DNA of 64,000 nt, from assembly GCF_004355005.1 (NCBI RefSeq), contig NZ_SMSJ01000017.1, forward strand, positions 1 through 64,000, read 5' to 3'. This DNA is from Dankookia rubra. GTDB lineage: Bacteria > Pseudomonadota > Alphaproteobacteria > Acetobacterales > Acetobacteraceae. The notes below the pieces were generated by a model, which worked only from the letters and a program-made list of their open reading frames with translations, did no database searches and was not told where the DNA came from. Numbering within the stretch: the stretch's first letter is position 1; every line of letters begins with the position of its first letter. Positions 21,099 to 30,588 of the stretch are shown piece by piece. The position numbers were made by a program, and so were the translations under genes.

Positions 21099-24006
21099 GG
21101 AGGCGGCCCCGGAGGCCGGCCGGCCGCGCGGGAACGCGATGGCCGGGGCGGCCGCCGCGGCGGAAGCCGTGCCCGTCACCCCGCCCGGGGCGAAGCACCT
21201 CGTCCTCATCGACGGCTCCGGCTACATCTTCCGCGCCTTCCATGCCCTGCCGCCGATGACGCGGCCGGACGGCACGCCGGTGAATGCCGTCTTCGGCTTC
21301 ACCCAGATGCTGAGCCGCTTCCTGACCGACCATCGCGGCAGCCACCTGGCGGTGGTCTTCGACGCCAGCCGGGTGACCTTCCGCAACGAGTTCTACCCCG
21401 CCTACAAGGCGCACCGGCCCGACCCGCCGCCCGAGCTGGTCCCGCAATTCGCCCTGATCCGCGAGGCGACCGAGGCCTTCGGCGTCGCCCAGGTGGAACT
21501 GCCGGGCTTCGAGGCGGACGACATGATCGCCGCCTATGCGAAGCACTTCGCGGCGCAGGGCGGCGAGGTCACCATCGTCTCCTCCGACAAGGACCTGATG
21601 CAGCTCGTGCGCCCCGGCGTGCAGATGCTCGACCCGATCAAGCAGAAGCCGATCCGCGAGCCCGAGGTCTTCGAGAAATTCGGCGTCGCCCCGGACAAGG
21701 TGGTGGACGTCCAGGCCCTGGCCGGCGACCCGACCGACAACGTCCCCGGCGTGCCGGGCATCGGCATCAAGACCGCGGCGCAGCTCATCGGCGAGTACGG
21801 CGACCTCGAGGGCCTGCTGGCCAATACGGCGAAGATCAAGCAGCCGAAGCGGCGCGAGGCGCTGGAGCAGAATGCCGAGAAGGCGCGCATCTCGAAGCGC
21901 CTGGTGACGCTCGACGAGAACGCCCCGCTGACCCTGGCGATCGAGGCGCTGGAGGTCCGCCCGCCGGAGCCCGCGGCACTGACCAAGTTCCTGCAGGCGC
22001 AGGGCTTCCGCAGCGTCGTCGCCCGGATGGGATTGGGCGAGGCGGCCGGCGATGCGGGGACGCGGGCGCGCAACAGCGCCGTCGCCGCGCATGCCGCCGC
22101 CCAGGCGGCGGCGCCGGCGGCCGATCCCGGCACGACGCCCTATGGGAATTACGACTGTGTCACCACGATCGAGGCGCTGCGGGGCTGGATCGCCGAGGCC
22201 ACCAGGGCCGGCGTGGTCGCGCTGGATACCGAGACCGACAGCCTGAACGCGCTGCGGGCCAACCTCGTCGGCGTGTGTCTCGCCACCGCGCCCGGCCGCG
22301 CCTGCTACATCCCGCTGCGGCACGTGGCCTCCGGCGGCACCCAGGGCGACATGCTGGCCGTGCCCGAGGCCGCGCCGCCGCAGATCCCCTTCGACGAGGC
22401 CATGGCCGCGCTGCGCCCGCTGCTGACCGACCGCAGCGTGCTGAAGGTGCTGCAGCACGCCAAGTACGATCTCGAGGTGCTCTGCCGCGCCGAGAATGGC
22501 GGCATCGCGGTCGCGCCGGTCGACGACACCATGCTGATCTCCTACGCGATGGAGGCCGGCAAGCACGGGCACGGGATGGACGAGCTTTCCGTCCTGCACC
22601 TCGGCCACAAGCCGATCTCCTTCGACGAGGTGACCGGCACCGGCCGCGCCCGGATCAGCTTCGCCCAGGTCGCGCTGGACAAGGCGACCGCCTATGCCGC
22701 CGAGGATGCCGACGTCACCCTGCGGCTCTGGCACCTGCTGAAGCCGCGGCTGCGGGAGGACGGCTCGCTCGCGCTCTACGAGCAGGTCGAGCGCCGCATG
22801 GTCCCGGTGCTGCGCGACATGGAGATCGCCGGCATCAAGGTGGACGGCACCGAGCTGGCCCGCATCGGCGAGGATTTCGTCCAGCGCATGGCGCAGCTGG
22901 AGAAGCAGATCCACGAACTCGCCGGCAGGCCGTTCAACATCGGCTCGCCGAAGCAGCTCGGCGAGATCCTGTTCGACGAGATGAAGCTGCCGGGGGGCCG
23001 GCGCAGCAAGGCGACCGGCGCCTGGGGGACCGACGCCGCCGTGCTCGAGGAGGTCGCCACCCAGGGCAGCAACATCGGCGCCGTGCTGGCCCGCACCGTG
23101 CTCGACTGGCGGCAGCTCTCGAAGCTGAAATCGACCTATGTCGATGGCCTCGCCGCGGCGATCGACCCGCGCGACGGCCGCGTCCACACCGACTTCTCCA
23201 TGGCCAATACCAGCACCGGCCGCCTCGCCTCCACCGAGCCGAACCTGCAGAACATCCCGGTCCGCAGCGCCGAGGGCCAGCGCATCCGCCAGGCCTTCGT
23301 CGCCGAGCCGGGCCATGTGCTGATGTCGGCCGACTACAGCCAGATCGAGCTGCGGCTGCTGGCACACCTGGCCGACGTTCCGGCCCTGCGCGAGGCCTTC
23401 GCCACCGGCCAGGACATCCACAGCCGGACCGCCGCCGACATCTTCCATCTGCCCCCCGACGCGGTGGACAAGGAAGCCCGGCGCCGCGCCAAGACCATCA
23501 ATTTCGGCATCATCTACGGCATGTCGGCCTTCGGGCTGGCGGGCCGGCTCGGCATCGGGCCGGGCGAGGCGAAGGGCATCATCGACGCCTATTTCGCCCA
23601 GTATCCCGGCATCCGCGACGCGATGGAACGGCTGAAGGAGGAAGCCCGGCTGCAGGGCTACGTCTCGACCTCCTTCGGCCGCAAGCTCTGGATCCCCGAT
23701 ATCGGCGCGAAGGACATGGTCCGCCGCGCCGGCGCCGAGCGCGCCGCGATCAACGCCCCCTTCCAGGGCGGCGCGGCGGAGGTCATCAAGCGCGCGATGG
23801 TCCGGGTGCCTGGCGCGCTGCGGCAGGCCGGCCTCGCGGCGCGGATGCTGCTGCAGGTGCACGACGAGCTGGTCTTCGAGGTCCCGGAGGCGGAGGTCGA
23901 TCAGACCTCGTCCCTGGTCCGCTCGGTGATGGAGGGCGTCGTCACGCTGCGCGTGCCGCTGGCGGTCGAGGTCGGCACCGGGCGGAGCTGGGCCGAGGCG
24001 CACTGA
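21082..24006 (+). CDS. polA: DNA polymerase I
   Basis: The 974-residue enzyme has all three domains: a 5'-3' exonuclease (VLIDGSGYIFRAFHALP, then ADDMIA and DPTDNVPGVPGIG), a 3'-5' proofreading exonuclease with intact acidic motif ALDTETDSL, and the polymerase with YSQIELRLLAH, RRRAKTINFGIIYGMS and QVHDELVFEV. It fills gaps and removes RNA primers. The annotated ATG overlaps the upstream gene; a second ATG about 19 codons later is equally possible, and the conserved domain begins after both. An inverted repeat copy follows the stop. Confidence 0.97.
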   Translation: MTAITEEAAPEAGRPRGNAMAGAAAAAEAVPVTPPGAKHLVLIDGSGYIFRAFHALPPMTRPDGTPVNAVFGFTQMLSRFLTDHRGSHLAVVFDASRVTFRNEFYPAYKAHRPDPPPELVPQFALIREATEAFGVAQVELPGFEADDMIAAYAKHFAAQGGEVTIVSSDKDLMQLVRPGVQMLDPIKQKPIREPEVFEKFGVAPDKVVDVQALAGDPTDNVPGVPGIGIKTAAQLIGEYGDLEGLLANTAKIKQPKRREALEQNAEKARISKRLVTLDENAPLTLAIEALEVRPPEPAALTKFLQAQGFRSVVARMGLGEAAGDAGTRARNSAVAAHAAAQAAAPAADPGTTPYGNYDCVTTIEALRGWIAEATRAGVVALDTETDSLNALRANLVGVCLATAPGRACYIPLRHVASGGTQGDMLAVPEAAPPQIPFDEAMAALRPLLTDRSVLKVLQHAKYDLEVLCRAENGGIAVAPVDDTMLISYAMEAGKHGHGMDELSVLHLGHKPISFDEVTGTGRARISFAQVALDKATAYAAEDADVTLRLWHLLKPRLREDGSLALYEQVERRMVPVLRDMEIAGIKVDGTELARIGEDFVQRMAQLEKQIHELAGRPFNIGSPKQLGEILFDEMKLPGGRRSKATGAWGTDAAVLEEVATQGSNIGAVLARTVLDWRQLSKLKSTYVDGLAAAIDPRDGRVHTDFSMANTSTGRLASTEPNLQNIPVRSAEGQRIRQAFVAEPGHVLMSADYSQIELRLLAHLADVPALREAFATGQDIHSRTAADIFHLPPDAVDKEARRRAKTINFGIIYGMSAFGLAGRLGIGPGEAKGIIDAYFAQYPGIRDAMERLKEEARLQGYVSTSFGRKLWIPDIGAKDMVRRAGAERAAINAPFQGGAAEVIKRAMVRVPGALRQAGLAARMLLQVHDELVFEVPEAEVDQTSSLVRSVMEGVVTLRVPLAVEVGTGRSWAEAH

Positions 24007-24009
24007 CAG

Positions 24010-24130
24010 GGTCGGGGCGGACACAGCGTTTCCCCCGGGCCCCACGATCGCTTTCCGTGGGCCTGGCAGCCGCCGCGCGACGAGCGCCGGCCAGGGAAAG
24101 GGACGGGGAGAATGCCCTTCCTCCAACCCC
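24010..24130. repeat. Dispersed intergenic repeat, copy C (inverted, diverged)
   Basis: Read on the minus strand this gap shares with copy A, in the same order, GGCATTCTCCCC, GGC.CTCG.CGCGCGGCG and CGGAAAG, then a G-rich block. It lies between convergent polA and the lipoprotein gene, the same setting as copies A and B. Similarity is patchy, so its ends are approximate. Confidence 0.6.
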
Positions 24131-24138
24131 GCCTTTGC

Positions 24139-24438
24139 TCAGCGGGGGACCTGCGGCTCCACCCCGCCCTGGGGGCCGTGGCCGCGAGCCCGCATGCAAT
24201 CGCGATAGGCGCGGCTCTGTGCCCGGCCGACCTCGCCCTGCATGCGGTCCATGTTCTCCTGGCTCGAGGCATAGAACTGCCGGCCGAGCGCCTGGACCTC
24301 CGGGCTGTTGCGCGCCTCGGCGCGGCAGGCGCGGGCGTCGGGCGAATCGTCCGGCGGCGGCAGCTTCGGCCCCGTCGGGCCGAACAGGCTGCAGCCGCCG
24401 AGCAGCAGCAGGGCCGCGAGGGAAAGCCGGCGGCTCAT
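24139..24438 (-). CDS. Small predicted lipoprotein
   Basis: The 99-residue product begins MSRRLSLAALLLLGGCSLFG, a clear lipobox (LLGGC) for signal peptidase II, so the mature protein should start at Cys16 and be membrane anchored. The rest is hydrophilic and helix-prone, with two further Cys residues (RACRAEAR and YRDCMRARGH) that could pair. No known domain was recognised. It overlaps the nudC stop by 4 bases (ATGA), so it is translationally coupled to nudC, although a functional link is not evident. Confidence 0.75.
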   Translation of the reverse strand: MSRRLSLAALLLLGGCSLFGPTGPKLPPPDDSPDARACRAEARNSPEVQALGRQFYASSQENMDRMQGEVGRAQSRAYRDCMRARGHGPQGGVEPQVPR

Positions 24439-25361
24439 AGATGGGCCAGCCAGTCCTCGATCAGCCGCCGGGCGATCGAATCCGCCCGCGGCAGGGCGAA
24501 GCCATGCGCGGCCGGGTCCAGGCACTGCGCGCGGCTGAACCAGCGGGCGTCGCGCAGCTCTTCGGGGTCGATGGTGATCGCCTCGGACAGCCCCTCGGCA
24601 TGGAAGCCGAGCATGATCGAGGAGGGGAAGGGCCAGGGCTGGGAGGAATGGTAGCGTACCGCGCCGACCTCGATCCCCGCCTCCTCCAGCACCTCGCGCC
24701 GCACTGCTTCCTCGAGGCTCTCGCCCGGCTCCACGAAGCCCGCGAGGGTCGAGTACATCGTGGTATTGGGGAAGCGCGTCGAATGGCCGAGCAGGCATTC
24801 GTCGCCGCGCACCACCAGCATGATCACGGCCGGGTCGGTGCGCGGGAAGTGCTGCGCCTTGCAGTTCGTGCACACCATCACGTGCCCGGCCGAGCGCGGC
24901 GCGCAGGCATGGCCGCAGACGCCGCAGAAGCGGTGCTTGGTGCGCCAGTGCATCAGGCCGCGGGCATGCGCGAGGACGCTCGCCTCGCCGGACGGCAGCA
25001 GGCCGGCGACGGCGCGCAGGTCGGTAAAGCCGCCCATCCCTTCCGGCAGCAGCGGCAGCGGGTCGTCGGCTTCCGAGCAATCGACGGCGAAGACCGGGCG
25101 CTCGTCCCAGAGGCCGAGGAAGGCCCAGGGGCCGCCGGCCATGCGCACCGTCTCGGCGGCGGCGCCGGTCAGCAGAACCGCCTCCGGGGTGCCTTCCTGC
25201 ACGCCCTTCATCAGGCTGCGGCTGCGCCAGACCGGGGTGAAGAGGGTGTCCGGATCGGCCAGGGCGGCGGCGATCCAGTCGGCATCCTCCCGGCGCAGCG
25301 CGGCGCGGTCGAGGGGGCTGCCGGTATAGGCGTTGGGCCGGCTGGCGGGGATTGAGAGCAT
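24435..25361 (-). CDS. nudC: NAD(H) pyrophosphatase / decapping hydrolase NudC
   Basis: The 308-residue Nudix hydrolase splits NADH or NAD to NMN(H) and AMP, and members remove NAD caps from RNA. It shows four zinc Cys (146, 149 in FCGVCG; 164, 167 in VCTNC), the Nudix box from about 208 to 230 (GESLEEAVRREVLEEAGI), and the NADH-type downstream motif SQPWPFPSS. The ATG at 25361 fits the family length; an upstream ATG adds 33 unrelated residues. Confidence 0.93.
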   Translation of the reverse strand: MLSIPASRPNAYTGSPLDRAALRREDADWIAAALADPDTLFTPVWRSRSLMKGVQEGTPEAVLLTGAAAETVRMAGGPWAFLGLWDERPVFAVDCSEADDPLPLLPEGMGGFTDLRAVAGLLPSGEASVLAHARGLMHWRTKHRFCGVCGHACAPRSAGHVMVCTNCKAQHFPRTDPAVIMLVVRGDECLLGHSTRFPNTTMYSTLAGFVEPGESLEEAVRREVLEEAGIEVGAVRYHSSQPWPFPSSIMLGFHAEGLSEAITIDPEELRDARWFSRAQCLDPAAHGFALPRADSIARRLIEDWLAHL

Positions 25362-25458
25362 GGGGCGGCGACCCTGCCATGCGGGGCGCGGGGCGGCAAC
25401 TGGCCGGGATCGGGGAATCCGCGGCGGCACGGCGCTATCGTTGCGGACGGAAGGTGCC

Positions 25459-25934
25459 ATGCCGGACGATCTCTACCACCGCGAAACCCTCATCTGGTCG
25501 ATCGCCCAGGCGGAGCGGCTGCGCCGCGTCGCCGCGGGGGAGCGGGGGAGCGGGGTAACCACCTCGACCGGGCCAAGGTGGCCGAGGACGTCGAGTCGGT
25601 AGGGCGGAGCGAAGCCCAGGCGGTCGATTCCTTGATGGTCCAGGCGCTGGTCCATGCACCGGAGATCGCCGCCTCGCCGGACCAGGTCGCGGCCCGGAAG
25701 TGGCGCAACGGGATCTCGGCCCGCCTGGTCGGCGCCAGGCGGCGCTTAGGCCCAAGCATGGCGCAGCAGCTCGACGTGCAGGATATCGATGCCGCGGCCC
25801 GCCGGCTGGTCCTCGACCTCGACATGCGCCGCCCGCCGCGCCCCCTGCCCGCGACCACCGACCGCACCCCGGCCGAGCTGCTCGACGAGTCGCGCGGTGC
25901 CGAGGCGCTGATCGCCCGCCTGGCGCCTCGGTGA
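25459..25934 (+). pseudogene. DUF29 family gene broken by an 8-bp tandem duplication
   Basis: The gene starts at 25459 (MPDDLYHRETLIWSIAQAER) but its frame fails after AAGERG. The continuation NHLDRAKVAEDVESVGRSE to the stop at 25934 is in another frame. Between them GGGGGAGC occurs twice in tandem (about 25536-25551). Removing one copy restores a single frame reading AAGERGNHLDRAKV, which matches the DUF29 pattern. The full protein would be about 155 residues; DUF29 function is unknown. It could be a recent pseudogene, a slippage switch or a sequencing error. Confidence 0.8.
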
Positions 25935-26002
25935 CTCGTTGCCGGGCGGTCGTTCCGCTCCCTGCCATTGTGCAGGCCCCCCCCTGGCATGATATGGTGC
26001 CT

Positions 26003-26101
26003 TCGGAAGGTCGGCGCGGACGGGCTCCTCGCCAACCCGGTCAGGTCCGGAAGGAAGCAGCCGTAACGGGTTCTCGCTCGGGTCGTTTGTCGGCCTTCCA
26101 C
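26003..26101 (+). ncRNA. ffs: Small signal recognition particle RNA (4.5S type)
   Basis: The conserved SRP helix-8 core GGTCAGGTCCGGAAGGAAGC followed by AGCCGTAACG begins at about 26039. Flanking strands pair: GGAAGGTCGGC near 26005 with GTCGGCCTTCC ending at 26099, and AACCCG with CGGGTT around the core. Length of about 97 bases is typical of the bacterial hairpin form that binds Ffh. It lies just upstream of dnaX, a common gene order. Exact ends are estimated from pairing. Confidence 0.92.
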
Positions 26102-26159
26102 CTTCAGGGGGTCACCCCCGGCCCGGCGGGCCACCGCCTCACAGGATCCCGCCGCACGG

Positions 26160-28136
26160 ATGTCCTCCACCCTGTTCGGTCCCGCCGAGACGCCGGATGC
26201 GGCCCCGCCCGAGCAAGCGCTGCCGGAGCCGCCGGCGCCCGAAGGACCCGGCCTTTTCGGCGATGCCTTCGCCCCACCGGCCGCCGAGCCAGCCCCGCCG
26301 CCCGACCCGCCCGCCGCGGCGCCGGCGGCCGAGGGCGGCGGCACGCCCTACCGCGTCCTCGCCCGCAAGTACCGCCCGAGCACATTCGAGGAGCTGATCG
26401 GCCAGGACGCGCTGGTCCGCACCCTCCGCAACGCCTTCGCGCAGAACCGCGTGGCGCATGCCTTCATGCTCACCGGCGTGCGCGGCGTCGGCAAGACCAC
26501 CACCGCCCGCATCATCGCCCGCGCGCTGAACTGCATCGGGCCGGACGGCACCGGCGGCCCGACGCCCGAGCCCTGCGGCGTCTGCCCGGAGTGCAAGGCG
26601 ATCCTGGCCGACCGCCACCCGGACGTGCAGGAGCTCGACGCCGCCTCCAACAACGGCATCGACGACGTGCGGGAGCTGCGCGAGCGGCTGCGCTACCGCC
26701 CGGCCCAGGGGCGCTACAAGGTCATCATCCTGGACGAGGTCCACATGCTGTCGACGCCAGCGTTCAACGCGCTGCTGAAGACGCTGGAGGAGCCGCCGGC
26801 CCAGGTTAAGTTCATGCTGGCGACCACCGAGCTGCGGAAGGTCCCGGCCACCATCCTCTCGCGCTGCCAGACCTTTCACCTGAAGCGCGTGCCGCAGGCC
26901 GAGCTCCGCGCGCATTTCTCCCGCATCGCCGGGCTGGAACACGTCACGGTGGAGGACGAGGCACTGGCCATGCTCGCCCGCGCCGCCGATGGCTCGGTGC
27001 GCGACGGGCTCTCGCTGCTCGATCAGGCGATCGCCCTCGGCGGGCCGGAGGGCAGCGTCACCGCCGAGGCCGTGCGGGACATGCTGGGCCTCGCGGACCG
27101 CGCCCTGGTGCTCGACCTGATGGAGGCGGTGATGGCCGGCGACACGCCGGCGACGCTGGCGCTGATGGACCGGGCGCATGAGCGCGGCGCAGACCCGGCC
27201 GTGGTGCTGCAGGACCTGCTGGAACTGACCCATACGCTGACCCGGCTGCGCAGCGTCCCGGCCCTGAAGGACGACCCCAGCCTGACCGAGGGCGAGCGCA
27301 CCCGCGGCACCGCCCTGGCCGGGAAGCTCTCGGTCCCGGTGCTCGGCCGCGCCTGGCAGATGCTGCTGAAGGGCCTCGGCGAGGTGAACGAGGCGCCGGA
27401 CCGCCGCGCCGCCTGCGAGATGGTGCTGATCCGCCTGGCGCATGTGGCCGAGCTGCCGACACCGGGCGACCTGGTGCGGCGGCTGACCGACGGCGCGGGC
27501 AGCACCGCCGCGGGTGCCCCCCGCCCCGCGCCGAATGGCGGCGGCGGGCTGCGGGCGATGGGTGGCGGCGGTGCCGTCCTGGCCGATGCGGTGGCCACCG
27601 CCGCCAATGCCAATCCGGGCTCCTGGCGGGAGGTGGTGGCGCTCGCCTCCGGCCGGAAGCCGATGCTGCACGCGCACCTGGTGCACAGCGTCCACCCGGT
27701 GCGGGTCGCCGCGGGGCGGGTCGAGCTCCGCGTCCTGCCCGCCGCCCCGCGCGACCTGGCGGCCCAGCTCGGCGAGCTGCTGACGGAGGCGACCGGCGCC
27801 CGCTGGACGATCGCGCTCAGCAATGCCGAGGGCGAGCCGACGCTGGCCGACCAGGGCCGCGCCGCCGAGGCCGGCCGCCGCGCCGTGGCGCAGAGCCACC
27901 CGCTGGTGCAGGCCGTGCTGGCCGCCTTCCCCGGCGCCAGCATCGAGGCGGTGCGCGATGCCGGCGCGGATTCCTACGGGCTCGGCGGCGCCATGGCGCT
28001 GCCGGCCCAGCTCGGCGCGGTGTCCGAGGACCAGCCCGAGGCGGAGCCGGGGGACATCCCTTCCGTCGAGCTCGGGGCCGAGCCGGAAGAACCCGCCGAC
28101 TTCGACGATGTTCCACCCCCTGATGACGAACGGTAG
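26160..28136 (+). CDS. dnaX: DNA polymerase III subunit tau/gamma
   Basis: The 658-residue clamp-loader ATPase has Walker A GVRGVGKTTTA (about 107-117), a Cys4 zinc module (CIGPDGTGG...EPCGVCPEC), Walker B IILDEVHML and the sensor region ATTELRKVPATILSRCQTF. The long C-terminal part, Ala/Gly/Pro rich in the linker, is the tau region that contacts polymerase. No A-rich slippery heptamer was noticed, so a shorter gamma form by frameshifting is not expected. It has an N-terminal Pro/Ala-rich extension of about 60 residues before YRVLARKYRP. Confidence 0.96.
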   Translation: MSSTLFGPAETPDAAPPEQALPEPPAPEGPGLFGDAFAPPAAEPAPPPDPPAAAPAAEGGGTPYRVLARKYRPSTFEELIGQDALVRTLRNAFAQNRVAHAFMLTGVRGVGKTTTARIIARALNCIGPDGTGGPTPEPCGVCPECKAILADRHPDVQELDAASNNGIDDVRELRERLRYRPAQGRYKVIILDEVHMLSTPAFNALLKTLEEPPAQVKFMLATTELRKVPATILSRCQTFHLKRVPQAELRAHFSRIAGLEHVTVEDEALAMLARAADGSVRDGLSLLDQAIALGGPEGSVTAEAVRDMLGLADRALVLDLMEAVMAGDTPATLALMDRAHERGADPAVVLQDLLELTHTLTRLRSVPALKDDPSLTEGERTRGTALAGKLSVPVLGRAWQMLLKGLGEVNEAPDRRAACEMVLIRLAHVAELPTPGDLVRRLTDGAGSTAAGAPRPAPNGGGGLRAMGGGGAVLADAVATAANANPGSWREVVALASGRKPMLHAHLVHSVHPVRVAAGRVELRVLPAAPRDLAAQLGELLTEATGARWTIALSNAEGEPTLADQGRAAEAGRRAVAQSHPLVQAVLAAFPGASIEAVRDAGADSYGLGGAMALPAQLGAVSEDQPEAEPGDIPSVELGAEPEEPADFDDVPPPDDER

Positions 28137-28145
28137 GGCGATGCC

Positions 28146-28475
28146 ATGAAGAACCTGGGCAACATGCTGAAGCAGGCGCAGCAGATGCAGACGCGCATGG
28201 CCGAGATGCAGGCCAAGCTCGAGGCCACCGTGGTCGACGGCCAGGCGGGCGGCGGCATGGTCAAGGTCTCGCTGACCGGCAAGGGCGACCTCAAGCGCGT
28301 CTCCATCGACCCGAGCCTGATGGACGACCGCGAGGTGCTGGAAGACCTGCTGGTCGCCGCCCATGCGGACGCCAAGCAGAAGGTCGAGGCGCAGATGGCC
28401 GACGAGATGCAGAAGGCGACGGCCGGGCTGAACCTGCCGGGCGGCCTGCCCGGTGGCCTGAAGCTGCCGTTCTGA
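28146..28475 (+). CDS. YbaB/EbfC family nucleoid-associated protein
   Basis: The 109-residue protein begins MKNLGNMLKQAQQMQTRMAE and has the family core VDGQAGGGMVKVSLTGKGDLKRVSIDP cut across its two strands, followed by a helix (MADEMQKAT). Members form dimers that bind DNA and often sit between dnaX and recR, as here. It begins 9 bases after the dnaX stop. The C-terminal tail is Gly/Leu rich. Confidence 0.95.
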   Translation: MKNLGNMLKQAQQMQTRMAEMQAKLEATVVDGQAGGGMVKVSLTGKGDLKRVSIDPSLMDDREVLEDLLVAAHADAKQKVEAQMADEMQKATAGLNLPGGLPGGLKLPF

Positions 28476-28523
28476 CCCCCGTACCCCCCGCGATGCCCGA
28501 TGGTGCCGCGCGGGCGTGAGCCG

Positions 28524-29126
28524 ATGCACGACCAGAACCCCATCGACCACCTGATCGGCCTGCTGGCGAAGCTGCCCGGCTTCGGCCGGCGCAGCGCCCG
28601 GCGGGCCGCGCTGAAGATGCTGATGCAGCCGGACCAGGCCATGCTGCCGCTCGCCGCCGCGCTGCAGGCCGCCGCGGCCGCGGTGCAGCCCTGCCGCACC
28701 TGCGGCAACCTGGACGCCGCCAACCCCTGCGGGATCTGCCGCGACCCGCAGCGCGACCAAGGCCTGATCTGCGTGGTCGAGGGCGTCTCCGAGCTCTGGG
28801 CGCTGGAGCGCGCGCATGCGCATCGCGGCCTTTACCACGTGCTGGGCGGCACGCTCTCGGCGCTCGGCGGCATCGGGCCGGAGGACCTGGCGGTGCAGCC
28901 GCTGCTCGCCCGGATCGAGGGCGCGGCCGAGCCGGTGCGGGAGGTGATCCTGGCGCTGCCGGCGACGGTCGACGGCGCCACCACGGCGCATTACCTGACC
29001 GACCGCCTTCGCCCGGCCGGGGTGGCGGTGACCCGGCTGGCCCAGGGCGTGCCGATCGGCGGCGCGCTCGACGTGCTGGACGAGGGCACCCTGGCGGCCG
29101 CCCTGAAGGCGCGGCGGGCGGTCTAG
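28524..29126 (+). CDS. recR: Recombination protein RecR
   Basis: The 200-residue protein has an N-terminal helix-hairpin-helix ([21 protein letters not shown] cut here to its core GFGRRSARR), a four-Cys zinc finger ([16 protein letters not shown]) and a Toprim domain starting ICVVEG. RecR forms a ring that helps RecFOR load RecA at gaps. The ATG at 28524 matches family length; an ATG at 28500 would add 8 residues, and neither has a strong ribosome site. It ends the dnaX-ybaB-recR unit. Confidence 0.93.
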   Translation: MHDQNPIDHLIGLLAKLPGFGRRSARRAALKMLMQPDQAMLPLAAALQAAAAAVQPCRTCGNLDAANPCGICRDPQRDQGLICVVEGVSELWALERAHAHRGLYHVLGGTLSALGGIGPEDLAVQPLLARIEGAAEPVREVILALPATVDGATTAHYLTDRLRPAGVAVTRLAQGVPIGGALDVLDEGTLAAALKARRAV

Positions 29127-29267
29127 CGCAGCTGACGGGAGGGCGTGAACGCCCGCACGCCTGAATCTGCTCTTGGAACGAGGTCCTGCAGCGGTGCCGC
29201 GTTCACCTTCCGACGCAATCCGCCATGACCGCGCAGTTCGAGAAGCCGCTCACCCGTCGCCGCGGCG

Positions 29268-30512
29268 TCAGACGCGGCGCGCGAGGATTCCCCAGGTGCG
29301 GGCCGGCTGCCACGGCCCGGTGCCCACCACGGCATAGACCTTCCCCGGCTCGGCCAGGAACTCGCCGCCGGCGTCGCCGCCTTCCGTCGTCAGGACGAGC
29401 ACCGGCTGGGGGTCCACCTTTCCGCCGACGGGCCGCGACGAGACCCGGAGTGCGACGGGCTGCCCGGGCCTGGCCGTGCCGTCATCCGGCGGCGTGATCC
29501 TGACCGCGACCCTGCCTTCGCCGAAGCTGGTCCAGGCGGTATGCAGGAAGGGGCCGGCGGGCTTGCCCGGCTGCGCGAAATCCTCGTGCCCGATGGCCGG
29601 GGCGCGGACCAGGGCGTCGGGTGCGATCGACTGCCAGGATTTCCAGAGTTCGGTGTTCAGCCTCCGCAGCTGCGCATGCACCCAGCCCTCGGTTTCGGCG
29701 TAGCCGAGGACTTGGGGGCGCAGCGCCGGAGCCTGCTTCCGCAGGATCAGCAGGGCCGAGGTGAAGACGATGCCCTGCCGCCACGGCGTGATCGAGGGCT
29801 GCCAGAGCCTGGCCGCGGCGATGCCGAATTCGAGCCCGTCGATGTTGGGCGCGTTCAGCGTGTTCCGGGCAAGGCGGGCGTCGAAGACCGGATGCATCGC
29901 AAGGCCGGAGCGCATGGCCAGGTCGATCAGGTGATCGAGCGAGAAGAAGAAGTTGTGCGGCACCGGCAGCGTCGGGCCGTAGCGAAGTTCCGTGGTCAGC
30001 GCATAGACCCCGCCCGGCCTGAGGATCCGGCTGACGCCCCGCAGGTGCTCGAGGAAATGCGCGTCCTCGGTGCCGATATGCTCGAAGGCGCAGGAGGAGT
30101 AGCAGAAGTCGACCGGCTCGCCGCCGTGCTCGACATGGCGCATGTCCATATAGGCCGCATCGAGCCGCGCCGGATCCACCTCGAAGGGCGCGGCCTCCAG
30201 CAGGAACTGCTTGGGGGCCGCGGTCCGGGCCCCCACCCATGCGGAATGCTGGCCATAGAGGTCGGTGGCAAGCACGTGCCGCACGCGATTCGACAAGGCG
30301 TAGAGCAGCCGCTCGCGGCCCGCGCCGAAGGCGATGCCGCGCGCATCCGGGTTGAGCAGGCCGCTGCTGTCCAGCGCGCGATAGATCATCGCGAACTCCC
30401 ATTGCTTGCGCTGGAAGCTCGGCGTGATGCGGAGATACCGCCGCAGGATCTCGTCGATATGCGGATCGGCCCAGTCGTAGGCGTCGCACAGTTTCTGCAG
30501 GTGTTCGATCAT
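29268..30512 (-). CDS. SAM-dependent methyltransferase with C-terminal beta-rich domain
   Basis: The 414-residue protein has a class I methyltransferase-like region: GIAFGAGRERLLYAL (motif I-like, about 60-74), VLATDLYGQ, FCYSSCAFEHIGTEDAHFLEHLRGVSRILRPGG cut to its key parts CAFEHIG and RILRPGG. The last 100 residues look like a beta-sandwich of unknown role. The target may be a sugar or glycan, since the upstream gene on the same strand encodes a polysaccharide pyruvyl transferase. The ATG at 30512 is chosen because the helical start MIEHLQKLCDAYDW follows. Confidence 0.75.
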   Translation of the reverse strand: MIEHLQKLCDAYDWADPHIDEILRRYLRITPSFQRKQWEFAMIYRALDSSGLLNPDARGIAFGAGRERLLYALSNRVRHVLATDLYGQHSAWVGARTAAPKQFLLEAAPFEVDPARLDAAYMDMRHVEHGGEPVDFCYSSCAFEHIGTEDAHFLEHLRGVSRILRPGGVYALTTELRYGPTLPVPHNFFFSLDHLIDLAMRSGLAMHPVFDARLARNTLNAPNIDGLEFGIAAARLWQPSITPWRQGIVFTSALLILRKQAPALRPQVLGYAETEGWVHAQLRRLNTELWKSWQSIAPDALVRAPAIGHEDFAQPGKPAGPFLHTAWTSFGEGRVAVRITPPDDGTARPGQPVALRVSSRPVGGKVDPQPVLVLTTEGGDAGGEFLAEPGKVYAVVGTGPWQPARTWGILARRV

Positions 30513-30588
30513 GGTCGTCGCTGCATCAGGCACCGCATCCGGGGAAAGCCGGCCGCAGCGCCGCGGGAGGATTCCCGGCCCTGGTCGG

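Noticed and set aside
21052-24126. A 1024-codon open frame antisense to polA.
   Set aside because: Composition is Arg/Gly/Asp/His rich with no family match; it mirrors polA codons. In DNA this GC-rich, antisense frames stay open by chance.
24139-25380. A single 413-codon minus-strand protein covering nudC and the lipoprotein.
   Set aside because: Only the last 99 codons are real (lipobox start at 24438); the upstream part is nudC in the wrong frame.
26160-28136. Programmed frameshift in dnaX to make a short gamma subunit.
   Set aside because: No A-rich slippery heptamer with downstream stem was seen; the single long frame is fully explained as tau.
29127-29267. A terminator after recR from GGGCG-TGAA-CGCCC.
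   Set aside because: The stem is only 5 bp and no T-run follows; too weak to call.
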